Positions 7,985-18,420 of a stretch of DNA of 64,000 nucleotides are shown one piece after another (position 1 is the stretch's first letter; each line of letters begins with the position of its first letter). The translations under genes were made by a program, and so were the position numbers. The stretch lies in contig NZ_JAKJXE010000002.1 in assembly GCF_021728295.1 (NCBI RefSeq), forward strand, positions 186,001 through 250,000. Reading direction: 5' to 3'. The stretch is from Pseudomonas petrae (GTDB lineage: Bacteria > Pseudomonadota > Gammaproteobacteria > Pseudomonadales > Pseudomonadaceae). A model generated the notes under the pieces. It was not told the DNA's origin. It searched no databases and worked only from the letters and a program-made list of their open reading frames with translations.

Positions 7985-8788
7985 ATGCCCGGTTCCGCTC
8001 AGACGTTTCGCTCACTGCACCACCAATCCACCGTTTTGCGCCTGCCCAATGCCTGGGATGCGGGCAGCGCTCGACTGTTCGAAAGCCTCGGCGCCACGGC
8101 TATCGCGACCACCAGCGCCGGGGTCGCCTGGGCGCAGGGCTATGCCGATGGCCGTGTGTTTCCGGTCGACATTGCAGTAAGCGTCGCGGCCAGCATCGCA
8201 CGGCTGATCAACGTGCCGCTGTCGGTCGACATCGAAAACGGCTATTCGGACGACCCGCAAACCGTCGCGGAAAACGTCAAGCGGATGCTGGATATCGGCG
8301 CGGCCGGCATCAATATCGAGGACGGTTCCGATGCGCCGGAGCTGCTCGCCCGCAAGATCGAGGCGATCAAAAGCATGGCGGCCCGCAACGGGCTGGACGT
8401 TTTTATAAACGCCCGCACCGACGTATACCTGGCGAATCTGGTCGCTGATGAGTTGCGCCTGGAAGAAACCCTGAATCGCGGCCAGTTGTACCGGCAAGCA
8501 GGGGCGGATGGCCTGTTCGTCGCAGCCCTGGTAGACGTCGAGCAGATCCAGGCCGTCGTTGCAGGCATCGATCTGCCCATCAATCTGCTGGCGCGACAGG
8601 GACTGCCTGCCGCCGATGCGTTGGCCGAGTTGGGCGTGCGCCGTTTGAGCGCCGGGTCGAGCATCGCGCAGACCTTATGGGGTCAGGCCGAGCAACTGGC
8701 GCGGGGCTTTCTGCAGGATGGCCGCTCTGAAGCCGTCACGGAGACCAGCCTGGGCTATCCGCAGATCCAGGCGTTGTTTGACCGCTAG
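7985..8788 (+). CDS. Isocitrate lyase/PEP mutase-superfamily protein
   Basis: 267 aa from the ATG at 7985, which has GGAG six bases upstream; an ATG at 7973 is in frame but has no ribosome-binding site. Family signatures are LPNAWDAGSAR (20-30), SVDIENGY (80-87) and the metal-site INIEDG (109-114). The KKCGH motif of isocitrate lyase is absent, so this is a PEP mutase/carboxyphosphonoenolpyruvate mutase-like or oxaloacetate-decarboxylase-like enzyme. No phosphonate or methylcitrate genes lie nearby, so the substrate is unknown. Confidence 0.75.
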   Translation: MPGSAQTFRSLHHQSTVLRLPNAWDAGSARLFESLGATAIATTSAGVAWAQGYADGRVFPVDIAVSVAASIARLINVPLSVDIENGYSDDPQTVAENVKRMLDIGAAGINIEDGSDAPELLARKIEAIKSMAARNGLDVFINARTDVYLANLVADELRLEETLNRGQLYRQAGADGLFVAALVDVEQIQAVVAGIDLPINLLARQGLPAADALAELGVRRLSAGSSIAQTLWGQAEQLARGFLQDGRSEAVTETSLGYPQIQALFDR

Positions 8789-8902
8789 AGAGCGCTCATC
8801 GAAGGCAATGAAATAAGGGGTGGCGATTCTCGGAATTCGCCGCTCTGTTACAAAAATTGCGGGGGGATCGACAAGAGGCGCTAGCCAGGTTTAGTCGAGA
8901 AG

Positions 8903-8916
8903 AGTACAAATGTGCT
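8903..8916. promoter_or_regulatory. LexA2-type SOS box overlapping the lexA2 start
   Basis: AGTAC-AAAT-GTGCT matches the AGTAC-N4-GTGCT sequence reported for the second LexA of Pseudomonas putida, which differs from the CTGT-N8-ACAG box. It covers the ATG at 8910, so bound LexA2 would obstruct the start of the whole lexA2-imuA-imuB-dnaE2 transcript. Confidence 0.85.
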
Positions 8917-9527
8917 CCATGACGACCCTATCCCCCAAACGCGCTGCCATCCTCACGTTCATTCGAGATCGCATCGCCCAGAACGGCCAGCCTCCCAGCC
9001 TGGCTGAAATTTCCGAAGCCTTCGGTTTTGCTTCCCGCAGTGTCGCGCGCAAGCACATCGTGGCCCTGACCGACGCCGGCTTGATCGAAGTTGTCGCCAA
9101 TCAGGCCCGCGGCATCCGGCTGGTGGACACCCGTCCCCGGCCGCAGATGCTCGACATTCCCGTGCTCGGTCGGGTGGCCGCCGGTGCGCCCATCGGCCCC
9201 GACCTCGACAACCACGACACCTTCACCCTGGACAGCCGCACCTTCATGCGCGTCCCGGATTACCTGTTGCGGGTGAGCGGGGACTCGATGATCGACGACG
9301 GCATCTTCGATGGCGATCTGGTGGGCATCCTGCAAAGCGCCGAGGCCCGCGACGGGCAGATCATCGTGGCCCGGCTGGACGGCGAAGTGACCATCAAGCG
9401 CCTTGAGCGCGGCGATGACCAGCTGCGCTTGCTGCCGCGCAACCCTGCTTATCAACCGATCATTGTGCGGCCCGATCAGGACTTCGCCATCGAAGGCGTG
9501 TTCTGTGGCCTGGTGCGCCGGGAATGA
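8910..9527 (+). CDS. lexA2: LexA2 repressor of the imu mutagenesis operon
   Basis: 205 aa. Winged-helix DNA-binding domain at about residues 7-72, then the autocleavage domain: scissile A91-G92 in VAAGAPIG, nucleophile S126 in RVSGDSM and general base K163 in VTIKRL. RecA filaments are expected to trigger self-cleavage and derepress the operon. The ATG at 8910 has GAGAAGAG at good spacing; an ATG at 8919 (MTTLSPK) is the main alternative and lies outside most of the operator. The stop codon overlaps the imuA start. Confidence 0.9.
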   Translation: MCSMTTLSPKRAAILTFIRDRIAQNGQPPSLAEISEAFGFASRSVARKHIVALTDAGLIEVVANQARGIRLVDTRPRPQMLDIPVLGRVAAGAPIGPDLDNHDTFTLDSRTFMRVPDYLLRVSGDSMIDDGIFDGDLVGILQSAEARDGQIIVARLDGEVTIKRLERGDDQLRLLPRNPAYQPIIVRPDQDFAIEGVFCGLVRRE

Positions 9528-10144
9528 TGGGCGCGGTAGTCAGCCTCGACGCGCTGCTGGACGAGCGACGCATCTGGAAGGGGCGGCAGCAGGTTGCTTC
9601 GGTTGCCGCCCAGCCCACCGGCCATGCGGCCCTCGATGCGGCGTTGCCCATGGGTGGCTGGCCGCCTGCGGCGATGACCGAAGTGCTGGTGGCCGCCAAC
9701 GGCAGTGGTGAACTGCGGCTGATGTGGCCGACTCTGGCGCGGCTCGCTGACAGCGGCGAGCGCATCGTGCTGGTTGCGCCTCCCTATCTACCCTATGCCC
9801 AGGCCTGGCAGATGGCGGGCATTGACCTGAGACAGTTGTCCATCATTCACGCCAACGAGCGCGATGCCTTGTGGGCCGTCGAGCAATGCCTGCGTTCGGG
9901 CAGTTGCGGCGCGGTGTTGTGCTGGCCGACCAAGGTCGACGACCGTGCCTTGCGTCGGTTGCAGGTGGCCGCCGAAACCGGGGAAACCCTGGCCTTTGCC
10001 TGCCGCGGGAATGAGGCGGCGGCCAATCCGTCTCCGGCCGCGTTGCGGATTGCCATCGACGTGCGCCCCAGTCAGTTGCGGGTGCTCAAGTGTCGCGGCG
10101 GGCTGGCGCCTTCTTCCCCCGTTCCGTTCACTGCTGACGCTTGA
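9524..10144 (+). CDS. imuA: ImuA, SulA/RecA-like accessory protein of the mutasome
   Basis: 206 aa, starting inside the last codons of lexA2 (ATGATGG overlap). Related to the RecA/SulA fold but without a clear Walker A (TGHAALDAALPMGGWP at about residues 32-47 replaces it). The C-terminal tail is degenerate. Members of this family work with ImuB and DnaE2 in damage-induced translesion synthesis. The next gene, imuB, begins 7 bases after its stop. Assignment rests on sequence character plus the invariant gene order. Confidence 0.88.
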   Translation: MMGAVVSLDALLDERRIWKGRQQVASVAAQPTGHAALDAALPMGGWPPAAMTEVLVAANGSGELRLMWPTLARLADSGERIVLVAPPYLPYAQAWQMAGIDLRQLSIIHANERDALWAVEQCLRSGSCGAVLCWPTKVDDRALRRLQVAAETGETLAFACRGNEAAANPSPAALRIAIDVRPSQLRVLKCRGGLAPSSPVPFTADA

Positions 10145-10151
10145 GGTTGCC

Positions 10152-11579
10152 ATGCTCTGGGCCTGTGTCCTCCTGCCGCAGCTGGCGCTGGACGGCGTCA
10201 TGCGTCGTCGCGAAAACCCTGAAGAACCGCTGGCGCTGATCAGCGGCACGGCGCAGCGCCGGGTGCTGCAGACGGTCAATCCGGCGGCCCGCGCGATGGG
10301 CCTGCGTGCCGGCCAGTCGTTGACCGCAGCCCACGCCATGACCCGAGAATTCGCCACCGTCGAATACGACCCGGACGAAACCGAGCGTTGGCATCGGTTG
10401 CTGGCGGCCTGGGCCTACCGTTTCAGTTCCCATGTCAGCCTCAAATACCCGCGCGTGCTGTTGATGGAGGTCGAATCCAGCTTCGGCCTGTTCGGGCCGT
10501 GGCCGGTGTTCGAGGCGCGACTGCGTCAAGAGCTGACCGAACTGGGCTTTACCCACCGCATCGTCGCGGCGCCCAATCCGCTGGCGGCCCGCATGCTCGC
10601 CAACGCCCATGATGGTCTCGCCGTGACCGATGGCGACACACTGCATGAGGTGCTGGCGCAGATGCCGGTCAACCGCATCGGCCTGCCGACCGAAGTGGCC
10701 ACTGCGCTGGCGCGCATGGGCCTGCATCGCGTACGACAGGTTCAGGCGTTGCCCCGTGACACTTTGGCCCGGCGTTTCCCGGCGGCCGTGCTGCAACACC
10801 TCGACACGCTGTTCGGGCGCAGGCCCATGGGGCTGGAGTGTTATGTGCCGCCGGACCGTTTCGATACTCGCATCGAGCTGAATTTCGACGTCGAATCCCA
10901 TCAGGCGCTGCTGTTCCCGCTCAAGCGCATGATCGCCGACCTGGCGGTGTTTCTGGCCGGACGCGACAGCGGCGTGCAACGTTTCGTGATTCATCTGGAG
11001 CACGTGCCGAGCGTGGGCAGCGTTGCCCCGGACACGCAGATCCCCGTCGGCCTGCTCAGCGCCGAGCGAGAAGCCAACATGCTGTTCGAGCTGGCACGGG
11101 GGCGTCTGGAGCAAGCCGAAGTGCCGTCGCCGGTACGCGCGTTGAGATTGCAGGCCAAGGACCTGCCGGCTTTCGTGCCCACCCACCGCGAGCTGTTCGA
11201 CGACCGTCCGCAACAGACCATGCCCTGGGAGCAACTGCGCGAGCGCCTGCGTGCACGGCTTGGGGATGAAGCGGTCGCCGGCCTGGGCTTCAATGCCGAC
11301 CATCGTCCGGAACACGCCTCGCTGCCCGCTTGCCCGAACAAGCCACTGGCGCTGACCCATAAAGTGCCGCGCCCCGGCTGGCTGTTGCCCGAGCCCGAAT
11401 TGCTGACAGAGCCCGGTCTGCGCGTATTGGCCGGGCCGGAGCGCATCGAGTCGGGCTGGTGGGACGGCGGCGACGTGCGCCGCGACTATTACCTCGTCGA
11501 AACCCGCAACGGCCAGCGCGGCTGGGCGTACCGCAGCGTCGGCGACAGCAGCCTGTTGCTGCACGGCTGGTTCGCATGA
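10152..11579 (+). CDS. imuB: ImuB, catalytically inactive Y-family polymerase-like mutasome hub
   Basis: 475 aa. Y-family polymerase fold, but the Asp-Glu catalytic pair of active enzymes is missing: the equivalent segment reads [12 protein letters not shown] (about residues 104-115). In this family ImuB does not polymerise; it bridges the beta clamp and DnaE2. [10 protein letters not shown] segment in the C-terminal third is a candidate clamp-contact or conserved peptide, not proved here. The ATG at 10152 follows imuA by 7 bases; the frame is open upstream but overlaps imuA. The stop overlaps the dnaE2 start by 4 bases. Confidence 0.9.
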   Translation: MLWACVLLPQLALDGVMRRRENPEEPLALISGTAQRRVLQTVNPAARAMGLRAGQSLTAAHAMTREFATVEYDPDETERWHRLLAAWAYRFSSHVSLKYPRVLLMEVESSFGLFGPWPVFEARLRQELTELGFTHRIVAAPNPLAARMLANAHDGLAVTDGDTLHEVLAQMPVNRIGLPTEVATALARMGLHRVRQVQALPRDTLARRFPAAVLQHLDTLFGRRPMGLECYVPPDRFDTRIELNFDVESHQALLFPLKRMIADLAVFLAGRDSGVQRFVIHLEHVPSVGSVAPDTQIPVGLLSAEREANMLFELARGRLEQAEVPSPVRALRLQAKDLPAFVPTHRELFDDRPQQTMPWEQLRERLRARLGDEAVAGLGFNADHRPEHASLPACPNKPLALTHKVPRPGWLLPEPELLTEPGLRVLAGPERIESGWWDGGDVRRDYYLVETRNGQRGWAYRSVGDSSLLLHGWFA

Positions 11580-14500
11580 GCGGGGGATACGCCGAGTTGC
11601 ATTGCCTGTCGAACTTCAGCTTTCAGCGCGGGGCGTCGAGTGCGAAGGAGCTGTTCGAGCGGGCCAAACTTCATGGCTATCAAGCGCTGGCGATCACCGA
11701 TGAATGCACCCTGGCGGGCATTGTGCGGGCATGGCAGGCGGCGAAGGAATGTGAGCTGCCGCTGATCATCGGCAGCGAAATCACCGTCGAGAACGGGCCG
11801 AAAATCGTCTTGCTGGTGGAGAATCTCGCCGGCTACCAGGCCTTGTGTCGCTTGATCACCCAAGGTCGGCGCCGCAGCAAGAAAGGCGAATACCGCTTGC
11901 TGCACGAGGACTTTCAGCCGCCGCTCACGGGGCTTTTGGCGTTGTGGCAACCGGATCTTGATCAGGACGTCCCGACACGGCGGGAACAAGGCGCCTGGCT
12001 GCGCGGGATCTTTCAGCAGAATCTGTGGCTGAGCGTCGAGTTGCACTGCGGTCCGGATGATCGAAGGCGCCTCAACACCTTGCTCGGTATGGCGCGGGCC
12101 ATGGCGATTCCTGCCGTCGCCAGCGGCGACGTGCACATGCACGCCCGCGGTCGTCGGGCTTTGCAGGACACCATGGCCGCCGTCCGCCATCACACCACCG
12201 TGGCGGAGGCAGGGCATCGGCTGTTTGCCAACGGCGAGCGGCATTTGCGACCGGTGTCGGCGCTGGGCGAGCTGTATCCGGCGAGCCTGCTGATTGAAAC
12301 TGTGAACATCGCCCGGCGCTGCACCTTCGACCTCAGTGAGTTGCGCTACGAATACCCCCATGAACTGGTGCCGCCTGACCAGTCCCCCAGCAGCTGGCTG
12401 CGGCATCTGACCGAGCAGGGCGCCAGTCGGCGCTGGCCTCACGGCGTACCGGAGGTCGCCCGCAGCAACATCGAAAAAGAGCTGAAAGTCATCGCTGCCA
12501 AGCGTTACGAGAGTTACTTCCTCACGGTGCATGACATTGTCAGCTTCGCCCGCGAGCAGCACATCCTTTGCCAGGGCCGAGGCTCGGCGGCCAACTCAAC
12601 GGTGTGTTTCGCCCTGGGCATCACCGAGCTGGACCCGTCAAAAAGCAATCTGCTGTTCGAGCGTTTCATCTCCGAAGAGCGCGACGAGCCCCCGGACATC
12701 GACGTCGATTTCGAGCACGAACGGCGCGAGGAAGTGCTGCAATACGTGTTCCGTCGATACGGCCGGGGCAGGGCGGCGCTCACTGCGGTTGCCAGTACGT
12801 ACCACGGTGCGGGAGCCATCCGGGATGTGGCGCGCGTCCTCGGTTTGCCGCCCGACCAGATCAACGCCCTGGCCGACTGCTTCAGCCGCTGGACCGACAG
12901 CATGCCGCCCGCCGAACGCCTGCGCGAATGTGGCTTTGAGCCCGAGAGCCCGATTCTGCGACGGGTGCTGACGTTGACCGGCGAACTCATCGGCTTCCCC
13001 CGACATCTGTCCCAGCACCCCGGCGGCTTTGTGATTTCCGAGCATCCGCTGGAAACCCTGGTGCCCGTGGAAAACGCCGCCATGGCGGACCGCACCATCA
13101 TTCAGTGGGACAAGGACGACCTCGATCTGGTGGGCCTGCTCAAGGTCGATATTCTGGCGTTGGGCATGCTCAGCGCGCTGCGCCGGACCTTCGATCTGGT
13201 CAGGGGTTATCGCGGTTACGACCTGACCATCGCGACCATCCCCGCCGAGGACAAACCGACCTACGACATGATCACCCGCGCCGACACCATCGGCGTGTTC
13301 CAGATCGAGTCACGGGCACAGATGTCCATGCTGCCGCGCTTGAAACCCAACACCTTCTATGACCTGGTGATCGAGGTGGCCATCGTCCGGCCCGGGCCGA
13401 TTCAGGGCGGCATGGTGCACCCGTACCTGCGCCGCAAGAACGGCGAAGAGGAAGTCACGTACCCGTCCGAAGAACTGAAAGTGGTGTTCGAGCGCACCCT
13501 TGGCGTGCCGCTGTTTCAGGAGCAGGTCATGCAACTGGCGATCGTCGCCGCCGATTACTCCCCCGGGGAGGCGGACCAACTTCGCCGTTCCATGGCCGCC
13601 TGGAAACGCCATGGCGGTCTTGGGCCCCATCGCATTCGCCTCAGCGAGCGCATGAAGGAAAAGGGCTACCCGGACGAGTTCATCCAGCGCATTTTCGAGC
13701 AGATCAAAGGCTTCGGCAGTTACGGCTTCCCGGAATCCCACGCCGCCAGCTTCGCCTTGCTGACCTACGCCAGTTGCTGGCTCAAATGCCACGAGCCGGC
13801 GGCCTTTACCTGCGCGCTCATCAACAGCTGGCCGATGGGCTTTTACAGTCCGGATCAATTGCTCCAGGACGCCCGCCGCCACCAGATCGACGTGCACCCG
13901 GTGGACGTGCGTTACAGCGGTTGGGACTGTTCGCTGGAGCCGGTGGCCGGCCGGGAATACAACCAGAACCTGGCGATCCGCATGGGCCTGCGCATGATTC
14001 GCGGGTTCCGCGAGGAGGACGCCAAGCGCATCGAACAGGCGCGCGGCGTACGTGATTTCAAGGACGTGGCCGACGTGTGCATTCGCGCCGAACTGGACAA
14101 TCGGGCGCGTGCTGGGCTGGCCGATTCCGGTGCGCTGCGGGGTCTGGTCGGGCATCGGCATCGGGCGCGCTGGGAGATCGCCGGCGTCGAGATGCAACGG
14201 CCGTTGTTCGGCGACGACTGTTTTGGCGAAGAGGCTCAGGTCGCGCTGCCGTTGCCGAGTGTTGCCCAGGACCTTGCAGCTGATTACGACACCCTCGGCA
14301 CGACACTCGGCCCGCACCCGCTGGCCTTGCTGCGGCATAAACTTGCGGCGAAGCGTTTTCGCAGTTCAAAGGATTTGCTGGATGAAGAGCACGGCCGCAG
14401 TTTCAGCGTGGCCGGGCTTGTCGTCGGTCGACAACGGCCCGGCACCGCCAGCGGCGTGACGTTTGTAACCCTGGAAGACGAACACGGAATGATCAACGTC

Positions 14501-14677
14501 GTGGTCTGGCGTGATCTGGCCGAGCGTCAACGCAAGGTGTTGGTGGGGTCGCAGTTGATGCAGGTGTTCGGCAAGTTCGAATTCCAGAAGGGCGTGCGCC
14601 ACGTCATCGCCCAGCGATTGTTCGACCTCACCCCAATGCTCACCGGGCTTGATGTGCGCAGTCGGGATTTCAAGTGA
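11576..14677 (+). CDS. dnaE2: DnaE2 (ImuC) error-prone DNA polymerase III alpha-like subunit
   Basis: 1033 aa, shorter than the replicative DnaE (about 1170), as usual for DnaE2. N-terminal PHP domain ([20 protein letters not shown]), polymerase core with the catalytic [13 protein letters not shown] segment near residues 373-385, then helix-hairpin-helix and an OB fold near the C-terminus ([18 protein letters not shown]). Carries out damage-induced mutagenic lesion bypass with ImuA and ImuB. The ATG overlaps the imuB stop (ATGA). Last gene of the SOS operon. Confidence 0.93.
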   Translation: MSGGYAELHCLSNFSFQRGASSAKELFERAKLHGYQALAITDECTLAGIVRAWQAAKECELPLIIGSEITVENGPKIVLLVENLAGYQALCRLITQGRRRSKKGEYRLLHEDFQPPLTGLLALWQPDLDQDVPTRREQGAWLRGIFQQNLWLSVELHCGPDDRRRLNTLLGMARAMAIPAVASGDVHMHARGRRALQDTMAAVRHHTTVAEAGHRLFANGERHLRPVSALGELYPASLLIETVNIARRCTFDLSELRYEYPHELVPPDQSPSSWLRHLTEQGASRRWPHGVPEVARSNIEKELKVIAAKRYESYFLTVHDIVSFAREQHILCQGRGSAANSTVCFALGITELDPSKSNLLFERFISEERDEPPDIDVDFEHERREEVLQYVFRRYGRGRAALTAVASTYHGAGAIRDVARVLGLPPDQINALADCFSRWTDSMPPAERLRECGFEPESPILRRVLTLTGELIGFPRHLSQHPGGFVISEHPLETLVPVENAAMADRTIIQWDKDDLDLVGLLKVDILALGMLSALRRTFDLVRGYRGYDLTIATIPAEDKPTYDMITRADTIGVFQIESRAQMSMLPRLKPNTFYDLVIEVAIVRPGPIQGGMVHPYLRRKNGEEEVTYPSEELKVVFERTLGVPLFQEQVMQLAIVAADYSPGEADQLRRSMAAWKRHGGLGPHRIRLSERMKEKGYPDEFIQRIFEQIKGFGSYGFPESHAASFALLTYASCWLKCHEPAAFTCALINSWPMGFYSPDQLLQDARRHQIDVHPVDVRYSGWDCSLEPVAGREYNQNLAIRMGLRMIRGFREEDAKRIEQARGVRDFKDVADVCIRAELDNRARAGLADSGALRGLVGHRHRARWEIAGVEMQRPLFGDDCFGEEAQVALPLPSVAQDLAADYDTLGTTLGPHPLALLRHKLAAKRFRSSKDLLDEEHGRSFSVAGLVVGRQRPGTASGVTFVTLEDEHGMINVVVWRDLAERQRKVLVGSQLMQVFGKFEFQKGVRHVIAQRLFDLTPMLTGLDVRSRDFK

Positions 14678-14733
14678 TGCGCATGGCGTTCAGCTTGCCC
14701 GCACCCAGGTACGGGTGATGAACACCGCGGGAT

Positions 14734-15732
14734 TCAGATCTCCACCTTCACAGCCCGCCCGGTCTTGATCGACTCAATGGCGCAGTTAGCCAGATGCAAG
14801 GCTCTCAACCCGTCGCGGGCGTTGGTGGGCAGGGGGTCGTTGGCGCGCACCGCGTCGATGAACTGGTTCAGCTCGATGCGATACGAAGCGGCATAGCGCT
14901 CGAGGAAGAAATTCTCCAGAGGCTCACGCACTTCGGTTTGCGTGGCGCTGTAGCTGCGCACGGTGCTTGGGCGATGGTTGTCGTTGAGGATCATCCCCTT
15001 GGAACCGAACACTTCCAGGCGCTGGTCATAGCCGTACACGGCTTCGCGGCAGCAATTGATGTGGCACTGTTTGCCGGAGGCGGTTCGCAGCAAGACCATC
15101 ACGCTGTCGTAGTCGTCGATCTGCGCGAGCGCGGGCTCCACCAGGCGGCTGGCGATGGCGATCACTTCGATGGGTTCTTCGCCGAGCAGCGTGCGCGCGG
15201 TGTCGAAATCATGGATGGTCATGTCGCGGAAGATGCCGCCGGAGTGGGTCAGGTATTCCACCGGCGCCAACCCCGGATCCCGGCTGGTGATGACCACTTG
15301 TCGCACCTCGCCGATGTCCCCGCGGGCGATGGCTTTGCGCATCTGCAGGGTGTCCGGGTCGAAACGACGGTTGAAACCGAGCATCACCTTACCGTTCAGG
15401 CGCTCGATCTCATCCACTGCGCGGGCGGCTTTGGCGAAGTCAAGGTCAATGGGTTTTTCGCACAGCACCGGTTTACCCAGTTTCACCGCCCGCAGCATCA
15501 GGTCGATGTGCGTGTCGGTCGGCGTGCCGATGACAATCGCATCCACATCGTCCCGGGCAATGGCCTCGGCGCAATCGTAGGCCGCGGCGCAACCCAGCTT
15601 GCCGGCCAGCGTGTCGACGCCTTCGCGCCATGGGTCAGCGATCACCGACAATTGCACGTTGGGGTTGGCGGCCACGTTGGCCGCGTGAATGTTGGCGATA
15701 CGGCCTGCGCCGAGGACAGCGATGCGTAGCAT
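14734..15732 (-). CDS. iolG: Gfo/Idh/MocA oxidoreductase, inositol 2-dehydrogenase-like
   Basis: 332 aa. Rossmann nucleotide-binding motif VLGAGRIANIHAANV at residues 6-20 and the family EKP motif (K93). D170 and H174 in GGIFRDMTIHDFD match the Lys-Asp-His triad of inositol dehydrogenase. NAD-dependent oxidation of myo-inositol (or a related polyol/sugar) is the expected cytoplasmic reaction. It follows its LacI regulator by 58 bases and is probably cotranscribed. The remaining iol genes are not in the window, so the true substrate could differ. Confidence 0.75.
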   Translation of the reverse strand: MLRIAVLGAGRIANIHAANVAANPNVQLSVIADPWREGVDTLAGKLGCAAAYDCAEAIARDDVDAIVIGTPTDTHIDLMLRAVKLGKPVLCEKPIDLDFAKAARAVDEIERLNGKVMLGFNRRFDPDTLQMRKAIARGDIGEVRQVVITSRDPGLAPVEYLTHSGGIFRDMTIHDFDTARTLLGEEPIEVIAIASRLVEPALAQIDDYDSVMVLLRTASGKQCHINCCREAVYGYDQRLEVFGSKGMILNDNHRPSTVRSYSATQTEVREPLENFFLERYAASYRIELNQFIDAVRANDPLPTNARDGLRALHLANCAIESIKTGRAVKVEI

Positions 15733-15790
15733 GGGTGGATCTCCGGGATTGTTGTTATGGGGTGATCGGCGTAACGGGTGCGGCTGTACA

Positions 15791-16816
15791 TCAATGCGTC
15801 AGGTTGAATGGCGTGACCACTTGCACGTGGGAAACGGGAATCGGCACCGCCTTCCACAGGCGATGAAACTGCAGAATGTGCAGAAACGCGTTGCGGGCGT
15901 CGACTTGCAGGTTGTGATCGATGATCGCGGCAATCTTTTCTTCCGCCAGCAGTTGCCGGTTTTCCTGATCGAGGTCGTGCCCGATGAATACATCAAGGGG
16001 ACGATTGAGTGCGGCGAAGGCTTCGACGATCGCGCGGTTGCCGCCGCCGACGCTGTAAATGGCCTTGATCGACGGATTGGCCTGCAGCGCCTGGGTCACT
16101 TTTTCAAAAGTCGGCTCATGCACCCCGAAACCTCCGCTGACGTCGACGACGCGCAGATGCGCCGCACGGCTGCGCAGCCAGGTGCGGGAACCCATTTCCC
16201 GCTCTTCCTCGCCACGAAACAGCTCACTGCTGATCACCACGGCCACGTCTTGCGCCGCAGCGTCCAGCCAGCGGGACATCAGGTACGCCGCCGTTTGCCC
16301 GGCAGTGCGATTGTCCATGCCGATGTAACCGATGCGCTCACTCTGAGGCAGATCGGAAACAAACGTCACCACCGGCACACCCGCCGCCGTCGCCTGATTC
16401 ACTGCTTCGTTGATCGGCACCTCATCCGCCGCCTTGATGATCAGGCCCTGACTGCCTTTTTCGACGCAACGCAGAATCAGGTCGTGCATCTGCTGCGTGC
16501 CGATGGACTGATACAGGTGAAAACGCGGAAAGATACGAAATGGCGCCAGACTGCCGAGCTGCGCAAGAATCGCCTCCTGCACCGCGTCGCTGAAGCGTTT
16601 GGGGGTGTGCAGGATAACGTCGATATGAAAGGTGCGGCCCACCGCAGGCCCGGACTTTTCCTGGGCTTCGAGTTCTTCGAGGGCTTGATGAATGCGGCGG
16701 TGGGTCTGGTAATGAACGCTGCCGCGCTGATGCAGGACGCGATCGACCGTCGCCTTGCTCACGCCGGCCTGAGTCGCGATCTGCTTGATGGAAAAACGTC
16801 TGGCGCGGTCGAGCAT
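15791..16816 (-). CDS. LacI-family transcriptional regulator
   Basis: 341 aa. Helix-turn-helix at about residues 9-28 (SIKQIATQAGVSKATVDRVL), then a periplasmic-binding-type sugar-sensing domain resembling the DUF-type LacI group with YIGMDNRTAGQTAAYLM. It precedes the inositol-dehydrogenase-like gene on the same strand and probably controls it. A candidate operator lies at 16917-16932. The inducer is unknown; an inositol or its breakdown product is the simplest guess from the neighbour. Confidence 0.8.
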   Translation of the reverse strand: MLDRARRFSIKQIATQAGVSKATVDRVLHQRGSVHYQTHRRIHQALEELEAQEKSGPAVGRTFHIDVILHTPKRFSDAVQEAILAQLGSLAPFRIFPRFHLYQSIGTQQMHDLILRCVEKGSQGLIIKAADEVPINEAVNQATAAGVPVVTFVSDLPQSERIGYIGMDNRTAGQTAAYLMSRWLDAAAQDVAVVISSELFRGEEEREMGSRTWLRSRAAHLRVVDVSGGFGVHEPTFEKVTQALQANPSIKAIYSVGGGNRAIVEAFAALNRPLDVFIGHDLDQENRQLLAEEKIAAIIDHNLQVDARNAFLHILQFHRLWKAVPIPVSHVQVVTPFNLTH

Positions 16817-16916
16817 GTGAATCCCCTGGCGCCTCTGGATGAGGTCTTGTTGAGGTCGATTCGGGGCCTCGGTGAGGCTGTCGCAATGCTAATCGCTGTT
16901 CTATTGCTTGTACAGA

Positions 16917-16932
16917 TGGAAATTAAATTCCA
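16917..16932. promoter_or_regulatory. Candidate LacI operator, TGGAA-N6-TTCCA
   Basis: TGGAAATTAAATTCCA is a near-perfect palindrome about 100 bases upstream of the LacI gene and about 100 bases upstream of the divergent DUF1989 gene. It is AT-rich against a GC-rich background. Its use by the adjacent LacI protein is inferred from position only. Confidence 0.45.
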
Positions 16933-17033
16933 AATAACGGATTGTGGTTCTGCGTGTTGAACGACTCAAAGCGCTTGGCACGGGCTGTGCTGTGCTCAAT
17001 TCGTCAGATGACAATCATTCGCCAGGAGCACCC

Positions 17034-17885
17034 ATGTACAAAGACTATCCCGCGGCTTATCAGGTCAGCAAAGGCTCGGCTCTGCAGGTCGACACGGCGT
17101 TTTATCAGCGCATTCGCGAGGCGCAGGACAGCCGCACCCTGGTCGAGCAGTTCGAAATACCGATCCGCACCGGGCGGGCGTGGAAGGTCAAGGCCGGTCA
17201 GGTGTTCCGTGTGACCACACCGGTGGGCCCGCAAGTGGGCGACTTCAACGTCTGGAGCGCCGATGATCCGCGCGAGCGCATGTGGGCCGCGCGCACCCGG
17301 CAATTGCAGGGCGCCCACGTCACCACCCACGACCGGTTGTGGTCGAACCTGCCGTTCCTGCGGCCGATGGTCACCATCACCGACGACAGCCTCGCCAGTT
17401 ACGGCATCGACGAGCACGGCGGTCGGCTGCATGACCTGCTCGGCACCCGCTGCGATCCCTACGTGAACAAGATGCTCACCGGCGAAGACTTTCACCACCA
17501 CTGCCATTCGAATCTGACCCGCGCCGTGTTGCCCCATGGCCTGACCGAGTTTGACGTGCACGACGTGCTGAATATCTTCCAGTGCACCGGCTTGAACCAC
17601 GATGACCTGTATTTCATGAAAGCCTGCCCGGCCAAGCAGGGCGATTACCTGGAGTTCCTCGCCGAGATTGACCTGCTCTGCGCATTATCGACATGCCCCG
17701 GTGGTGACCTTTCATTGCCAATGTGGGGGCCTGATGCCCAGGACCCGCTGACCGTTTGCAGGCCGTTGGGCGTCGAGATCTACGACATTGATGCGGCGTT
17801 GCTGCAAGGCTGGGAGCAACCCAAACGCGCGGCGTACAACGGTCTGCACGGGTTGAAGATCGACAAGGCTGACTGGGAGAAGTAA
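17034..17885 (+). CDS. DUF1989 family protein (urea carboxylase-associated type)
   Basis: 283 aa from the ATG at 17034, which has AGGAG eight bases upstream; the frame is open further left without a better start. The DUF1989 pattern is visible: VKAGQVFRVTTPVGPQVGDF early, a His/Cys-rich centre (FHHHCHSNL) and DVLNIFQCTG later. Relatives sit beside urea carboxylase or in nucleoside/amino-acid catabolism, and the His/Cys residues could bind metal. No urea genes are adjacent here, so the role is open. Confidence 0.7.
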   Translation: MYKDYPAAYQVSKGSALQVDTAFYQRIREAQDSRTLVEQFEIPIRTGRAWKVKAGQVFRVTTPVGPQVGDFNVWSADDPRERMWAARTRQLQGAHVTTHDRLWSNLPFLRPMVTITDDSLASYGIDEHGGRLHDLLGTRCDPYVNKMLTGEDFHHHCHSNLTRAVLPHGLTEFDVHDVLNIFQCTGLNHDDLYFMKACPAKQGDYLEFLAEIDLLCALSTCPGGDLSLPMWGPDAQDPLTVCRPLGVEIYDIDAALLQGWEQPKRAAYNGLHGLKIDKADWEK

Positions 17886-17939
17886 GGCCGGACTTTTTGT
17901 GATGTTTCAGTGAGAGGTCGCGCAGCCATCTCAACGGGT

Positions 17940-18341
17940 TCAGACATCTCGAAACAAGTCGTGGGCGTTGAGCAGGCGCCAGGCGATTTCGGGATTCTTT
18001 TCCAGCCCGCGGCGGATGGCGGCGGGGATCGCGGCGCGAGTCTTGCGGCACATGCCGGGCAGTTCAGCGATGTCGATGACCATGCCACGCATGCTGCGCA
18101 CTTCGTTGAAGCCCGGCGCGATGTCCAGGCGGATGCCGAGCTGGTCAAACATCCGCGTTTGCAGGCGCTGCAGATCTTCCACACTGGCGATATTTTCCAG
18201 GCGTTCGAGCAGGCGCTTCTCTTCCTGACGGGTCAGGCGAAGGATGCGCACGTCCGCCCCGTCCAGCTCCAACAGTCGGTCGCGGTCGCATTGACAGGCG
18301 CCGGGCGGGCAGGGCGAGCGGATGGGCAATGGGGAAGTCAT
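17940..18341 (-). CDS. Small conserved protein with N-terminal CPPGACQC motif
   Basis: 133 aa, no recognised enzymatic domain. The N-terminus carries a compact Cys cluster (C11, C16, C18 in PCPPGACQCDRD) followed by predicted helices (RLTRQEEKRLLERLENIASVEDL) and a Cys near the C-terminal third (PGMCRKTRAAIP). The Cys pattern suggests metal binding or redox activity, but no function is known to me. It stands alone, convergent with the DUF1989 gene. Confidence 0.65.
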   Translation of the reverse strand: MTSPLPIRSPCPPGACQCDRDRLLELDGADVRILRLTRQEEKRLLERLENIASVEDLQRLQTRMFDQLGIRLDIAPGFNEVRSMRGMVIDIAELPGMCRKTRAAIPAAIRRGLEKNPEIAWRLLNAHDLFRDV

Positions 18342-18420
18342 GGGCTCCGATCATAACCATGGGCTGTGGGGATTTATAGCCGTGGAGCGGGCAATCGCGG
18401 CGAAAACTTGAACGGCTAAT

